A DNA stretch of 64,000 bases from Acidimicrobiales bacterium (GTDB lineage: Bacteria; Actinomycetota; Acidimicrobiia; Acidimicrobiales; Palsa-688). Shown here in pieces: positions 45,055 through 53,326 of the stretch. The notes under the pieces were generated by a model. It had not been told where the DNA came from. It worked only from the letters and a program-made list of their open reading frames with translations, and searched no databases. The position numbers were made by a program, and so were the translations under genes. The stretch lies in the NCBI GenBank assembly GCA_036378675.1, contig DASUWA010000054.1, positions 1 through 64,000 on the forward strand. The letters run 5' to 3'. Position 1 is the first letter of the stretch; every line of letters begins with the position of its first letter.

Positions 45055-47763
45055 GTGATTTTCGACGGATTCTCGCACCAGCTTCCAGACATCGACCCCG
45101 AGGAGACGGCGGAGTGGGTCGACTCGTTCGACGCGGTCCTGGACTCCCGTGGAAAGACCCGCGCGAGGTTCCTGCTCATGAAGCTGCTCGAGCGCGCTCG
45201 TGAACAGCAGGTCGGTTTTCCCGCCACTGTCTCCTCGCCGTACGTGAACACGATTCCCTCGGATCTCGAGCCATGGTTCCCCGGCGACGACTACATCGAG
45301 CGGCGGATCAGGGCCTACATCCGGTGGAACGCGGCGATCATGGTCGTGCGGGCGAACCACGCCGCCGAAGGCATCGGCGGCCACCTGGCAACTTACGCCT
45401 CCTCGGCCAGCCTCTACGAGGTCGGTTTCAACCACTTCTTCAAAGGCAAGGCCAACGGCCAGCCCGGCGACCAGGTGTTCTTCCAGGGCCACGCCGCACC
45501 GGGCATCTACGCCCGGGCATTCTTAGAAGGGCGACTCAACGAGGAGCAGCTGAAGTTCTTCCGGTTGGAGCTGCAGGGTGAGCACGCCGGCGCCGGCGGG
45601 CTGTCGTCATATCCGCATCCGCGCCTCATGCCCGAGTTCTGGGAATTCCCCACAGTTTCTATGGGCCTCGGACCGTTGAACGCTGTGTACCAGGCGCACT
45701 TCAATCGCTATCTCCAGAACCGGCGAATCGCCGACACCTCGGGGAGCCGGGTCTGGTGCTTCGTCGGCGACGGCGAATGCGATGAACCCGAGACCCTCGG
45801 GGCGCTTTCACTTGCCGGGCGCGAGCAACTCGACAACCTGATCTTTGTCGTGAACTGCAACCTGCAGCGCCTCGACGGCCCCGTGCGCGGCAACGGCAAG
45901 ATCATCCAGGAGCTCGAGGCTACATTCCGGGGCGCCGGCTGGAACGTCATCAAGGTGGTCTGGGGAACCAAGTGGGACGAGCTTCTCGCTCGCGATGTCG
46001 ACGGCGTGCTTCTCAACAAGATGAACACCACCGTCGACGGCGAATTCCAGAAGTACGCGACGGAGGACGGTGCCTACATCCGGGAGCACTTCTTCGGGCC
46101 GGACCCGAGGCTCAGGGCGCTCGTCGACCACCTTTCGGACGACGACCTTCGGAACCTTCCGCGCGGCGGTCACGACTACCGGAAGCTGTACGCCGCGTAC
46201 AAGTCCGCGACCGAGACGACCGGCCAGCCGACCGTGATCCTCGCCAAGACGATCAAGGGTTGGACTCTCGGTCCCGAGATCGAGGCGCGTAACTCCACCC
46301 ACCAGATCAAGAAGATGAACGCTGCGCAGCTGAAGCTCCTGCGCGATCGTCTGTACCTCGAAGAGGAGATCCCCGACAGCGCGCTGGAACGCGGCGAACC
46401 CCCGTTCTTCCTTCCGTCGCCCGACTCGGTCGAGTACCAGTACATGGTGGAGCGCCGGCAGGCGCTGAACGGATCGCTTCCGCACCGTGTCGTTCGGGCC
46501 AAGCCCCTCCCGCAGCCCGCGGATAAGGCGCTCGCCGAGTTCGATCAGGGCTCGGGCAAACGCTCCGTTTCGACGACCATGGCGTTCGCTGTCATGCTGC
46601 GAAACCTGTTGCGCGACAAGGGCATCGGGCAGCGGATAGTGCCGATCATTCCCGACGAGGCCCGGACGTTCGGGCTCGACGCGTTGTTCAAGGAAGTCAA
46701 GATCTACGCGCCGTTCGGTCAGATGTACGACCCGGTGGACTCGAAGCTGATGCTGTCCTATGTCGAGGCACGCGACGGGCAGATCCTCGAGGAGGGGATA
46801 AGCGAAGCGGGCGGGATGGGGGACTTCACCGCGGCAGGCACGTCGTACGCGACGTGGGGACAACCGATGATCCCGTTCTTCATCTTCTATTCCATGTTCG
46901 GGTTCCAGCGGGTTGGTGATCTCATCTGGGCCTTCGGTGATATGCGTGGTCGCGGATTCCTTCTCGGTGCGACCGCCGGGCGCACGACGCTTCTGGGCGA
47001 AGGGCTGCAGCACGACGACGGGCAGTCGCTCCTACTGGCGAGCGCGCTGCCCAACCTTCAAGCCTACGACCCAGCTTTCGCCTACGAGGTGGCGGCGATC
47101 GTCAACGACGGAATCCGGCGCATGTACGGCCCGGAACCGGAGGACATCTTCTACTACCTGACTCTCTACAACGAGAACTACAAGATGCCGGCGAAACCGG
47201 ACGGGGTGGACGAGGGCATCCTGCGGGGCCTGTACAGGTATGCGACGGCGCCGAAGGGTCCGAAGCGGAAGGCGACGATCCTTTTCTCCGGGACGGCGTC
47301 CCAGGCAGCGTTGGAGGCGCAGCAGCTCCTTGCCGACCACTACGACGTCGCAGCCGAGCTCTGGTCGGCAACCAGCTACAAGGCGTTACGAGAGGACGCC
47401 CTTTCGGTCGAACGCTGGAACCGTCTGCACCCCAGCTTGCAGCCGCGGACGCCGTACGTGACGGAGGCGCTGGAGACGGCCAGCGGACCGGTTGTCGCGG
47501 TCACGGATTTCATGAAGGCAGTGCCCGACCAAGTGGCCCGGTGGGTTCCCGGACATTTCATCCCCCTCGGGACCGACGGATACGGCCTGTCGGACACCCG
47601 CGAAGCGCTGCGCCGCCACTTCGAGACTGACGCCGCCCACGTGGTGGTCGCTGTGCTCGACGGGCTTCTTGCCACCGGCGAGGGCAAGGCCAAGGATGTC
47701 GAGGACGCGATAGCTCGCTTCGAGATCGACGCTGAAGCACCCGATCCCCGGCTGGCCAACTGA
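45055..47763 (+). CDS. aceE: pyruvate dehydrogenase E1 component (homodimeric)
   Basis: 902 residues, the AceE form that combines alpha and beta regions in one chain. The thiamin diphosphate motif [20 protein letters not shown] lies near residues 237-256 with the closing NCNLQRLDG; other AceE landmarks are [29 protein letters not shown] and [17 protein letters not shown]. It decarboxylates pyruvate and acylates E2 lipoyl groups; the E2 and Lpd of this window are likely partners although 15 kb away. GTG start; no Shine-Dalgarno, and only a weak GACGAT 6 nt upstream. Confidence 0.96.
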   Translation: MIFDGFSHQLPDIDPEETAEWVDSFDAVLDSRGKTRARFLLMKLLERAREQQVGFPATVSSPYVNTIPSDLEPWFPGDDYIERRIRAYIRWNAAIMVVRANHAAEGIGGHLATYASSASLYEVGFNHFFKGKANGQPGDQVFFQGHAAPGIYARAFLEGRLNEEQLKFFRLELQGEHAGAGGLSSYPHPRLMPEFWEFPTVSMGLGPLNAVYQAHFNRYLQNRRIADTSGSRVWCFVGDGECDEPETLGALSLAGREQLDNLIFVVNCNLQRLDGPVRGNGKIIQELEATFRGAGWNVIKVVWGTKWDELLARDVDGVLLNKMNTTVDGEFQKYATEDGAYIREHFFGPDPRLRALVDHLSDDDLRNLPRGGHDYRKLYAAYKSATETTGQPTVILAKTIKGWTLGPEIEARNSTHQIKKMNAAQLKLLRDRLYLEEEIPDSALERGEPPFFLPSPDSVEYQYMVERRQALNGSLPHRVVRAKPLPQPADKALAEFDQGSGKRSVSTTMAFAVMLRNLLRDKGIGQRIVPIIPDEARTFGLDALFKEVKIYAPFGQMYDPVDSKLMLSYVEARDGQILEEGISEAGGMGDFTAAGTSYATWGQPMIPFFIFYSMFGFQRVGDLIWAFGDMRGRGFLLGATAGRTTLLGEGLQHDDGQSLLLASALPNLQAYDPAFAYEVAAIVNDGIRRMYGPEPEDIFYYLTLYNENYKMPAKPDGVDEGILRGLYRYATAPKGPKRKATILFSGTASQAALEAQQLLADHYDVAAELWSATSYKALREDALSVERWNRLHPSLQPRTPYVTEALETASGPVVAVTDFMKAVPDQVARWVPGHFIPLGTDGYGLSDTREALRRHFETDAAHVVVAVLDGLLATGEGKAKDVEDAIARFEIDAEAPDPRLAN

Positions 47764-47813
47764 CCCGTCGTTCCAAGGGTTCAGCGCTTCGACCACTTCC
47801 CGGCAGGCCCGGA

Positions 47814-47819
47814 TAGCCT
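47814..47819 (+). promoter_or_regulatory. -10 box TAGCCT of the HhH-GPD-thiS-thiE operon
   Basis: TAGCCT ends 7 nt before the ATG at 47827; leaderless arrangement. Confidence 0.5.
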
Positions 47820-47826
47820 TCCGATC

Positions 47827-48414
47827 ATGAAGGCAGACCTTCACCTGAGCCAGGACCCCGATGCCGACCGGGTTCTGTCCGATGATCCCCTTGCGTTGTT
47901 GATCGGCATGGTTCTCGACCAGCAGGTCCCGTTGGAGCGGGCGTTCAGCTCTCCGCGCGACCTGAAGCAGCGTCTGGGCGGGCGGCTCGACGTGCACGAG
48001 ATCGCAGGCATGGATCCCGATGAGCTGGCGAAGGCGTTCGCGGAGCGGCCGGCGTTGCATCGTTTTCCGGTTGCCAACGCGAAGCGGGTCCAAGACCTCG
48101 CAAGAATCGTCGTCGACGAGTACGGCGGCGACGCCGAAGCCGTCTGGAGCACCGCGAAGAATGGTCAGGAACTTTTCCAGCGGGTTAGGGCTCTGCCCGG
48201 CTTCGGTGAGCACAAGGCGAGGATCTTTGTCGGCCTGCTCGGCAAGCAGCTCGGGGTCCGCCCGGAGGGTTGGCGGGAGGCTGCGGGTTCCTTCGGTAAC
48301 GACGGAACCTACCTGTCGGTCGCCGACATCGTCGACGCCGACTCGCTGTCCAAGGTCCGCAGCTACAAGCAACAGCTCAAGCGCGCGGCCAAGGCGGCTG
48401 CATCCGGTAGCTAG
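47827..48414 (+). CDS. HhH-GPD-type base-excision DNA repair protein
   Basis: 195 residues. A DNA-glycosylase-like helical protein of the HhH-GPD superfamily: DDPLALLIGMVLDQQVPLERAF at the N-terminus and the helix-hairpin-helix VRALPGFGEHKARIFVGLLG near 123-142. The catalytic Lys/Asp positions are not clear by eye, and there is no iron-sulfur Cys cluster. It belongs to an actinobacterial group annotated only by superfamily. It sits 3 bp before thiS, so it shares an mRNA with thiamin genes, without obvious functional reason. Confidence 0.8.
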   Translation: MKADLHLSQDPDADRVLSDDPLALLIGMVLDQQVPLERAFSSPRDLKQRLGGRLDVHEIAGMDPDELAKAFAERPALHRFPVANAKRVQDLARIVVDEYGGDAEAVWSTAKNGQELFQRVRALPGFGEHKARIFVGLLGKQLGVRPEGWREAAGSFGNDGTYLSVADIVDADSLSKVRSYKQQLKRAAKAAASGS

Positions 48415-48417
48415 GCG

Positions 48418-48618
48418 GTGGAGATCTTCGCCAACGGGGATGCGGTCACCCTCGCCGACGGGGCCACGATCACCGATCTCCTCGAGTCGCTCGGGCTCGG
48501 GGCCAAGTGGGTCGTGGCCGAGTTGAACGGAGAGGCGGTGGACCGTGCCGCCATGCCCGCCGCGGTTTTGACAGAGGGCGACAAGGTGGAGCTGGTGCGA
48601 GCCGTTGCCGGTGGTTGA
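48418..48618 (+). CDS. thiS: sulfur carrier protein ThiS
   Basis: 66 residues, ubiquitin-like beta-grasp protein beginning EIFANGDAVTLADGATITDL and ending in the required Gly-Gly (RAVAGG). Its C-terminus is thiocarboxylated and donates sulfur to ThiG. GTG start, 3 bp after the preceding gene. Its end overlaps thiE. Confidence 0.93.
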   Translation: MEIFANGDAVTLADGATITDLLESLGLGAKWVVAELNGEAVDRAAMPAAVLTEGDKVELVRAVAGG

Positions 48619-49288
48619 AGAAGCCGGCGATGAAAACGTGCTCGCCGATCGCCGTCTCTATCTCTGCACGCCCGACCGTGCGGACCTAGCCGAATTTCTA
48701 ACCGCGTGCATCACCGGAGGCGTCGATGTAGTTCAGCTTCGCGAGAAGCAGCTTGATGCGCGCCCGCTTCTTGCCAGGGCGATGCTCGCCCGTGAGGTAT
48801 GTCTAGAGCTGGGTGTCCCTTTCATCCTCAACGACCGGCCCGATCTCGCTCTCGCCTCCGAAGCAGCTGGAGTGCACGTCGGCCAAGACGACGCTCCACC
48901 CCGCATAGCTCGGCGGATCCTCGGGAGACATGCGATCGTCGGACTGTCAACCCACGCCCCTGCAGAGTGGGACGCGGCCACCACCGGGCCCGTCGCGGAT
49001 GCCGATGTCGACTACTTGTCCGCGGGGCCCGTCAGCCCTACTCCGACCAAGCCGGGACGCCCGGGAACCGGTCTCGCCTACCTCGAATACGTCGCAGCAA
49101 GCGAGGACGGCGGTCCCAAAAGTCTCCCGTGGTTCGTTACCGGCGGGGTGACGCCCGAGACCGTTCCCGACATGGCGGCCGCGGGCGCACGTCGATTCGT
49201 TGTCGTTCGGTACCTGACCGAATCAGAGGATCCGGAGCGATCCGCCGGCCAGCTGCGGGAGGTCATCGACCGGTCGGCAGGCTGGTAG
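48605..49288 (+). CDS. thiE: thiamine-phosphate synthase
   Basis: 227 residues from the TTG at 48605 or 225 from the GTG at 48611. TIM-barrel motifs of ThiE: VQLREKQLDARPLL, FILNDRPDLALASEAAGVHVGQDD, GLSTHAP, YLSAGPVSPTPTKPGRPG and WFVTGGVTPETVPDMAAAGARRFVVVR. It couples the pyrimidine pyrophosphate with thiazole phosphate. Overlap with thiS implies coupled translation. No TPP riboswitch precedes this locus, unlike thiGH at 30.5 kb. Confidence 0.94.
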   Translation: MPVVEEAGDENVLADRRLYLCTPDRADLAEFLTACITGGVDVVQLREKQLDARPLLARAMLAREVCLELGVPFILNDRPDLALASEAAGVHVGQDDAPPRIARRILGRHAIVGLSTHAPAEWDAATTGPVADADVDYLSAGPVSPTPTKPGRPGTGLAYLEYVAASEDGGPKSLPWFVTGGVTPETVPDMAAAGARRFVVVRYLTESEDPERSAGQLREVIDRSAGW

Positions 49289-49310
49289 GCGCCTACTCCG
49301 AACAGCGCCG

Positions 49311-50126
49311 CTACAGGTGCTGCCGGTCAAGCCAGCCGATCAGGATCGCGACGGCGCGCGGATCGTGCCGGAGGCGGTGCGCGGCTCCGGAAAGGACGCG
49401 CAGCTCGACCTCACCGCCCGCCGCGTCGGCCAGCGCTCTGGCGTCCAGGACAGGCACGACTTCGTCGTTGGCCCCATGAACCAAAAGTATCGGCCGCGGT
49501 GGGACCTTGCCTATAAGGCTCAACGGCCGCACCTCCCGCAACTCTCGCGCCCATTCCTCGAGGTCCGGGGGGAAGTTCGGATCCCTGATCACTCCCACCG
49601 CCCGCGCCTGGGCTACGAACCGCCGGGCATCTGCCGCACGCTCGCCGAACTCCGCGGGAGCAGCGAACGCGGCAACGCCCCTCACCCTCGGATCCTCGCC
49701 GGCAGCACAGACCGCCAGCGCGCCCCCGGCGGCGAAGCCACACAGCCAAACAGCGTCGACGGACGGGGCGCCGATCAGAACGTCGACTGCGGCGTTCAAG
49801 TCGCTCAACCACCCGCCGAGGGAAAAGTTCCCCGAGGACTGCGCGGTCCCCCGGAAGTTGAAGGTGAGGACCACCCAACCGGTGTCCGCGGCCAGACGGT
49901 CGGCCAGTTCCTGGTACCCGCGGCTGGTCATCGTGGCGTCGTTCAACTCGACAGGGAAGCCGTGGCACAGGACGAGACCGTGGCGGTTCCGGCCGGCTGC
50001 CGAGGGGGCCGGCCTGGCCAGGTAGGCGGAAAGTGTGACGTCGTCGCCGGGAACCACGATCGAAAACGGCCCACCGCCTTCCGGCAGTGAGCCACGCGGT
50101 TCGGCAACACTCATTGGGACGTTCAT
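49311..50126 (-). CDS. alpha/beta hydrolase-fold protein lacking the nucleophile Ser
   Basis: 271 residues with a complete alpha/beta-hydrolase layout: oxyanion region LVLCHGFPVELN, the strand-5 elbow, acidic position in VHGANDEVVPV and His in SGAAHRLRHDP. The elbow reads G-F-A-A-G (130-134), with Ala132 where the family has the nucleophilic Ser (codon GCC). The rest of the fold is well kept, so this is either a non-catalytic member or one with an unusual nucleophile. Convergent with thiE, 22 bp apart. Confidence 0.85.
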   Translation of the reverse strand: MNVPMSVAEPRGSLPEGGGPFSIVVPGDDVTLSAYLARPAPSAAGRNRHGLVLCHGFPVELNDATMTSRGYQELADRLAADTGWVVLTFNFRGTAQSSGNFSLGGWLSDLNAAVDVLIGAPSVDAVWLCGFAAGGALAVCAAGEDPRVRGVAAFAAPAEFGERAADARRFVAQARAVGVIRDPNFPPDLEEWARELREVRPLSLIGKVPPRPILLVHGANDEVVPVLDARALADAAGGEVELRVLSGAAHRLRHDPRAVAILIGWLDRQHL

Positions 50127-50142
50127 CTAGGCCACTCTCGCG

Positions 50143-50172
50143 CAGGGAGGCCGCGCTGAGGCGGCCTCCCTG
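50143..50172. terminator. 12-bp GC-rich hairpin upstream of the hydrolase-fold gene
   Basis: CAGGGAGGCCGC / GCGGCCTCCCTG with a 6-nt loop. No T-tract on either side. It may end a minus-strand transcript from the structured region beyond it, or sit in the leader of the gene ending at 49311. Confidence 0.5.
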
Positions 50173-50444
50173 GTCGAACTTGTTCTGGATAGCAGGGTCA
50201 TCCGTTGACTGCCGGCTGGGACCAGATTCCGACCGGATCTACCCCGGGTAGCTGGCTTGGATTCACCAGGTGGTCCAGGCGCCGCCTAGCGGCCAGACAC
50301 CTCCGAGGTCCCAAAAAGTTGACTGCTCAGCTGGACCACCTCCTTTCCTCGGTGAGGATGATCCTAGCGGCCGGGTGGCGGCTGCCGTTGGCAATAAAGC
50401 GATCACCTCTCGCTCACCAACGTCGGACGCCCGCCCGCACGGGG
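50173..50444. other. structured intergenic stretch, possible non-coding RNA
   Basis: No convincing gene in this stretch. An 11-bp inverted repeat AGGTGGTCCAG (50268-50278) / CTGGACCACCT (50331-50341) encloses smaller hairpins, including CACCTCC / GAGGTC and GCCGC / GCGGC. The distal part reads CTGGACCACCTCCTTTCC on the plus strand, close to the 3' end of 16S rRNA; on the minus strand this is a very strong Shine-Dalgarno, AAAGGAGGTG, without a good start codon after it. Nothing else resembling rRNA, tRNA, RNase P, SRP or tmRNA is present. Confidence 0.4.
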
Positions 50445-50450
50445 TACCGT
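50445..50450 (+). promoter_or_regulatory. -10 box TACCGT of the gamma-carbonic-anhydrase-like gene
   Basis: TACCGT ends 6 nt before the GTG at 50457 with spacer TCCGGC; leaderless arrangement. It supports the GTG start over upstream codons. Confidence 0.55.
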
Positions 50451-50456
50451 TCCGGC

Positions 50457-50975
50457 GTGCCCATTTACGCCATCGGCGAACGAGTTCCATCCATCCACCC
50501 CGACGCGTACATCCACCCGGAGGCGACCGTCATCGGCGACGTCAGGATCGGAGCCAACAGCAGCGTATGGCCGAGCGCGGTTCTGAGAGGCGACTACGGC
50601 GCGGTGATCATCGGGGAGTCGTCGAACATCCAGGACGGCGCGGTCGTCCATGCGACCGATCAACTGGATACACACATCGGGTCCTGGGTCGTTGTCGGGC
50701 ATCTCGCGCACGTCGAGGGATCCACCATCGAGGACGCCGCGCTGATCGGCGTCGGATCGATCGTGCTTCACCGGGCCGTCGTCGGAAGAGGCGCGACGGT
50801 AGGTGCCGGCGCGGTCGTCACCAACGACATGAACGTTCCGCCTTCCGCGCTCGCCGTCGGCGTCCCCGCACAAATCAAACCGGACCGTTCTCGTGCCGAC
50901 GTGATCGAGCTGATGGCCAAGGTCTACGTCGACAATGCGGCCCGCTACAAGAAGGGCTTGCGCCTGATCGAGTGA
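50457..50975 (+). CDS. gamma-carbonic anhydrase-like hexapeptide-repeat protein
   Basis: 172 residues, left-handed beta-helix with isoleucine-patch hexapeptides (IHPEATVIGDVRIGANSSVW) and the conserved RGDYGAVIIGESSNIQDGAVVH start of the active site. Gamma-carbonic anhydrases bind Zn/Fe with three His: one at VVH and two in a GHxAxxHG loop. Here the loop is GHLAHVEG, with Glu at the usual third His and a His two places earlier, so carbonic anhydrase activity is uncertain. Related proteins act as acyltransferase-like or accessory proteins. GTG chosen by homology start (PIYAIGERVP) and the promoter 6 nt upstream. Confidence 0.85.
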   Translation: MPIYAIGERVPSIHPDAYIHPEATVIGDVRIGANSSVWPSAVLRGDYGAVIIGESSNIQDGAVVHATDQLDTHIGSWVVVGHLAHVEGSTIEDAALIGVGSIVLHRAVVGRGATVGAGAVVTNDMNVPPSALAVGVPAQIKPDRSRADVIELMAKVYVDNAARYKKGLRLIE

Positions 50976-51003
50976 AGTCTTTTTCCGGAAAAAAGGACTC
51001 CGT

Positions 51004-52119
51004 TCAGATTCCTATGCGCTGGGCGAGGAGCTCCCGGTGGTAGGTGGGGTCGCCGAAAAGCAGCTCTGAGCTCTTGGCCCGCTTGAAATACAGATGGGCG
51101 GGGTGCTCCCACGTGAATCCGATGCCTCCGTGAATCTGGATGTTCTCGGCGGTGGCGTGGAAATAGGCCTCGGAGCAGTAGGACTTGGCGAGCGAGGCCA
51201 CGACCGGCAGTTCGTCGTTGTCTTCGGCGGCGGCCCAGCCGGCGTAATAGGCGGCGGACTTGGCGGACTCGACCTCGAGAAGCATGTCGGCGCACTTGTG
51301 CTTGATCGCCTGGAAGCTGCCGATCGGCCGACCGAACTGGACGCGCACCTTGGCGTACTCGACGGCCATGTCGAGCACCTTCTGCGCCCCGCCCACCTGC
51401 TCAGCCGCGAGAGCGACCGCCGCCAGATCGAGCATCTTGGATATTGCTGCCCAGCCCTGGCCGTCCGTGCCGATCAGACGGGCCGGGGTGGAGTCGAAGG
51501 TCAACTTGGCCTGCTTGCGGGTCTGGTCCATGGTCGACAGCGGGGTCGAAGTGAATCCCGAGGCGCCCTTGTCAACGGCGAAGACCGAAACGCCCGCCGG
51601 CGTGCGAGCTGCGACCAGGATCAGGTCGGCCGTATGACCGTCGAGGACGTAAAGCTTCTCGCCTGTCAGGGTCCAACTGTCGCCCGACTTCTTCGCCTCG
51701 AGGGTGACTCCCTCCTCGTCCCAACGGCCCGAGGCCTCTGCGAGCGCGACCGTCGCGATCGTCGACCCGCCGGCGATACCCGGTAGGTAGTCCTTCTTGG
51801 CGGCGTCATCACCGGACGCCATCAGGAGGTTGGCTGCGAGCGCGACGCTGGCGAAATAGGGGGCGCAGAGCAGCGAGCGGCCCATCTCCTCCAGTACCAC
51901 GATCAGCTCGACATAGCTGAAGCCGGAGCCACCGAACTCCTCGGGGATGATCAGGCCCTCAAGGCCGAGCTGCTCGGCCATCTGCGACCACACCGCCGGG
52001 TCGTAGCCCTCGGTGGTCTCCATGAGCCGGCGTACCTCTGATTCGGGCGACTTGTCGTCCAGGAAGCGGCGGACCGCCTTTCGAAGCTCCTCCTGCTCCT
52101 CACTGAAAGCGAAATTCAC
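51004..52119 (-). CDS. acyl-CoA dehydrogenase
   Basis: 371 residues. FAD-dependent acyl-CoA dehydrogenase fold: helical N-terminus FAFSEEQEELRKAVRRFL, a middle beta domain (IATVALAEASGRWDEEGVTL; SWTLTGEKLYVLDGHTADL), and C-terminal helices with AENIQIHGGIGFTWEHPAHLYFKRA. It makes the alpha-beta double bond in an acyl-CoA. It resembles FadE proteins of actinobacterial sterol or fatty-acid catabolism; substrate is unknown. GAGGGGGA about 8-14 nt upstream is a good Shine-Dalgarno. Confidence 0.92.
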   Translation of the reverse strand: MNFAFSEEQEELRKAVRRFLDDKSPESEVRRLMETTEGYDPAVWSQMAEQLGLEGLIIPEEFGGSGFSYVELIVVLEEMGRSLLCAPYFASVALAANLLMASGDDAAKKDYLPGIAGGSTIATVALAEASGRWDEEGVTLEAKKSGDSWTLTGEKLYVLDGHTADLILVAARTPAGVSVFAVDKGASGFTSTPLSTMDQTRKQAKLTFDSTPARLIGTDGQGWAAISKMLDLAAVALAAEQVGGAQKVLDMAVEYAKVRVQFGRPIGSFQAIKHKCADMLLEVESAKSAAYYAGWAAAEDNDELPVVASLAKSYCSEAYFHATAENIQIHGGIGFTWEHPAHLYFKRAKSSELLFGDPTYHRELLAQRIGI

Positions 52120-52167
52120 GCAAGTCCCCCTCGGGCACGTCGGTCGTCTCCCGATATTTCTAGCCCA

Positions 52168-52173
52168 TAGGCT
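52168..52173 (+). promoter_or_regulatory. -10 box TAGGCT of the metallo-hydrolase gene
   Basis: TAGGCT ends 7 nt before the GTG at 52181; leaderless arrangement. Confidence 0.5.
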
Positions 52174-52180
52174 GGCCAGC

Positions 52181-52783
52181 GTGCATTACGAGGACAACCA
52201 GGTCGAAGTGCACCGGCTGGTCGTCGGACCGATCGACAACAACGTTTTCGTAGTCCGCTGCAAGCAAACCGGCGACGCGGTCCTTCTCGACGCGGCAAAC
52301 GAGCACGAGAAGCTTCTGGACCTGTGCCAGAGGTTGGACGTCCAGAAGGTGCTCGAGACCCACGGCCACTGGGACCACATCCAGGCGGTGCCGGCGGTCC
52401 GTGACGCCGGCTACGAGGTCGGCGTCACCGCAGCCGACGCGTCGATGCTGCCGAGCTACGACTTCGTTCTCGAAGACGGGTCGGTGATCGAGGTCGGGCG
52501 CCTCCGGCTGCACACGATCGCCACACCGGGGCATACCCCGGGGTCGATGTGTTTTCGCCTGGAGGGTTCGCCGGTGCTGTTCAGCGGCGACACCCTTTTT
52601 CCCGGAGGGCCGGGAGCGACCGGGTTTCCGGGCGGGGACTTCCCGAGCATCATCCGGTCGATCGAGGACCGCCTCTTCACGACGCTGCCGGCGGAGACGA
52701 TCGTGATGCCGGGGCACGGCGCCGACACCACGATCGGCGAGGAACGGCCGCACCTTCAGGAGTGGATCGATCGGGGCTGGTAG
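52181..52783 (+). CDS. metallo-beta-lactamase-fold hydrolase (glyoxalase II-like)
   Basis: 200 residues from the GTG at 52181. Metal motif THGHWDHIQAVPAV (HxHxDH), His in ATPGHTPGSMCF, Asp in LFSGDTLFPGG and C-terminal MPGHGADTTIGEE. The layout matches small hydroxyacylglutathione-hydrolase-like enzymes of actinobacteria, which probably act on other thioesters since glutathione is absent from most of them. The next gene starts directly after its stop codon. Confidence 0.9.
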   Translation: MHYEDNQVEVHRLVVGPIDNNVFVVRCKQTGDAVLLDAANEHEKLLDLCQRLDVQKVLETHGHWDHIQAVPAVRDAGYEVGVTAADASMLPSYDFVLEDGSVIEVGRLRLHTIATPGHTPGSMCFRLEGSPVLFSGDTLFPGGPGATGFPGGDFPSIIRSIEDRLFTTLPAETIVMPGHGADTTIGEERPHLQEWIDRGW

Positions 52784-53302
52784 TTGCTCGAAACAGTCGA
52801 CGAGTTGCGCCAGCTTCAAGAACTTCTCGACCGGAGCGCGGCGGGTGCGGGGCCCCATCTGAGGGACATCATCACCGACGAGCGCAGGCTGAGCGCGGAG
52901 CAACTGTGCGAGCGGCTCCAAGGGATGGTGCTGCTGGTGCTTGCGACGGTGACCGCCGACGGGCGTCCCCTGTGCGGTCCGGTCGACGGCTACTTCCTCC
53001 ACGGGTCGTTCTGGTTCAGCTCAGGGCGCGACTCGGTGCGCATGCGGCACCTGCGTTCCCGCCCAGCGGTGAGCGCGACCCACCTCCCGGGCGAGCATCT
53101 CGCGGTGACGGTGCACGGGCGGGCGGAACTATTCGAGTTCGGCGGCAAGCGCGGCAGCAAGCAGGGTGCGGAGATGCGGCAGGCGATGCTGGACCACTAC
53201 TTGCCGTTGCAGGGTCCCGAGTTCGAGGAGTGGATCGACGAGCTCGACGGCGTGGGTGCCCGCATCCACGCGGAACGAATGTTCACGTTTCATATGGAGT
53301 GA
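52784..53302 (+). CDS. pyridoxamine 5'-phosphate oxidase-family protein
   Basis: 172 residues. Split-barrel flavin-binding fold: VLLVLATVTADGRPLCGPVDGYFLHGSFWFSS, RMRHLRSRPAVSATHLPGE and VTVHGRAELFE. Family members bind FMN, F420 or heme. Here the cofactor is unknown. The apparent start is the TTG immediately after the preceding stop; the first 30 residues before the conserved barrel are helical and may be partly untranslated. Operon with the metallo-hydrolase. Confidence 0.85.
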   Translation: MLETVDELRQLQELLDRSAAGAGPHLRDIITDERRLSAEQLCERLQGMVLLVLATVTADGRPLCGPVDGYFLHGSFWFSSGRDSVRMRHLRSRPAVSATHLPGEHLAVTVHGRAELFEFGGKRGSKQGAEMRQAMLDHYLPLQGPEFEEWIDELDGVGARIHAERMFTFHME

Positions 53303-53326
53303 ACGGCCGGCGTGGCCTCGCCCAGG

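Noticed and set aside
44470-45492. A 340-residue minus-strand frame covering rnhA upstream repeats and the aceE start
   Set aside because: It is antisense to aceE and out of frame with rnhA; its GVGVP-rich segment only reflects the palindromic repeat.
50320-50350. Possible 16S rRNA 3' end fragment (CTGGACCACCTCCTTTCC)
   Set aside because: Only about 18 bases match; the preceding helix-44 and decoding-site sequence of 16S is absent, and no 23S or spacer tRNA follows.
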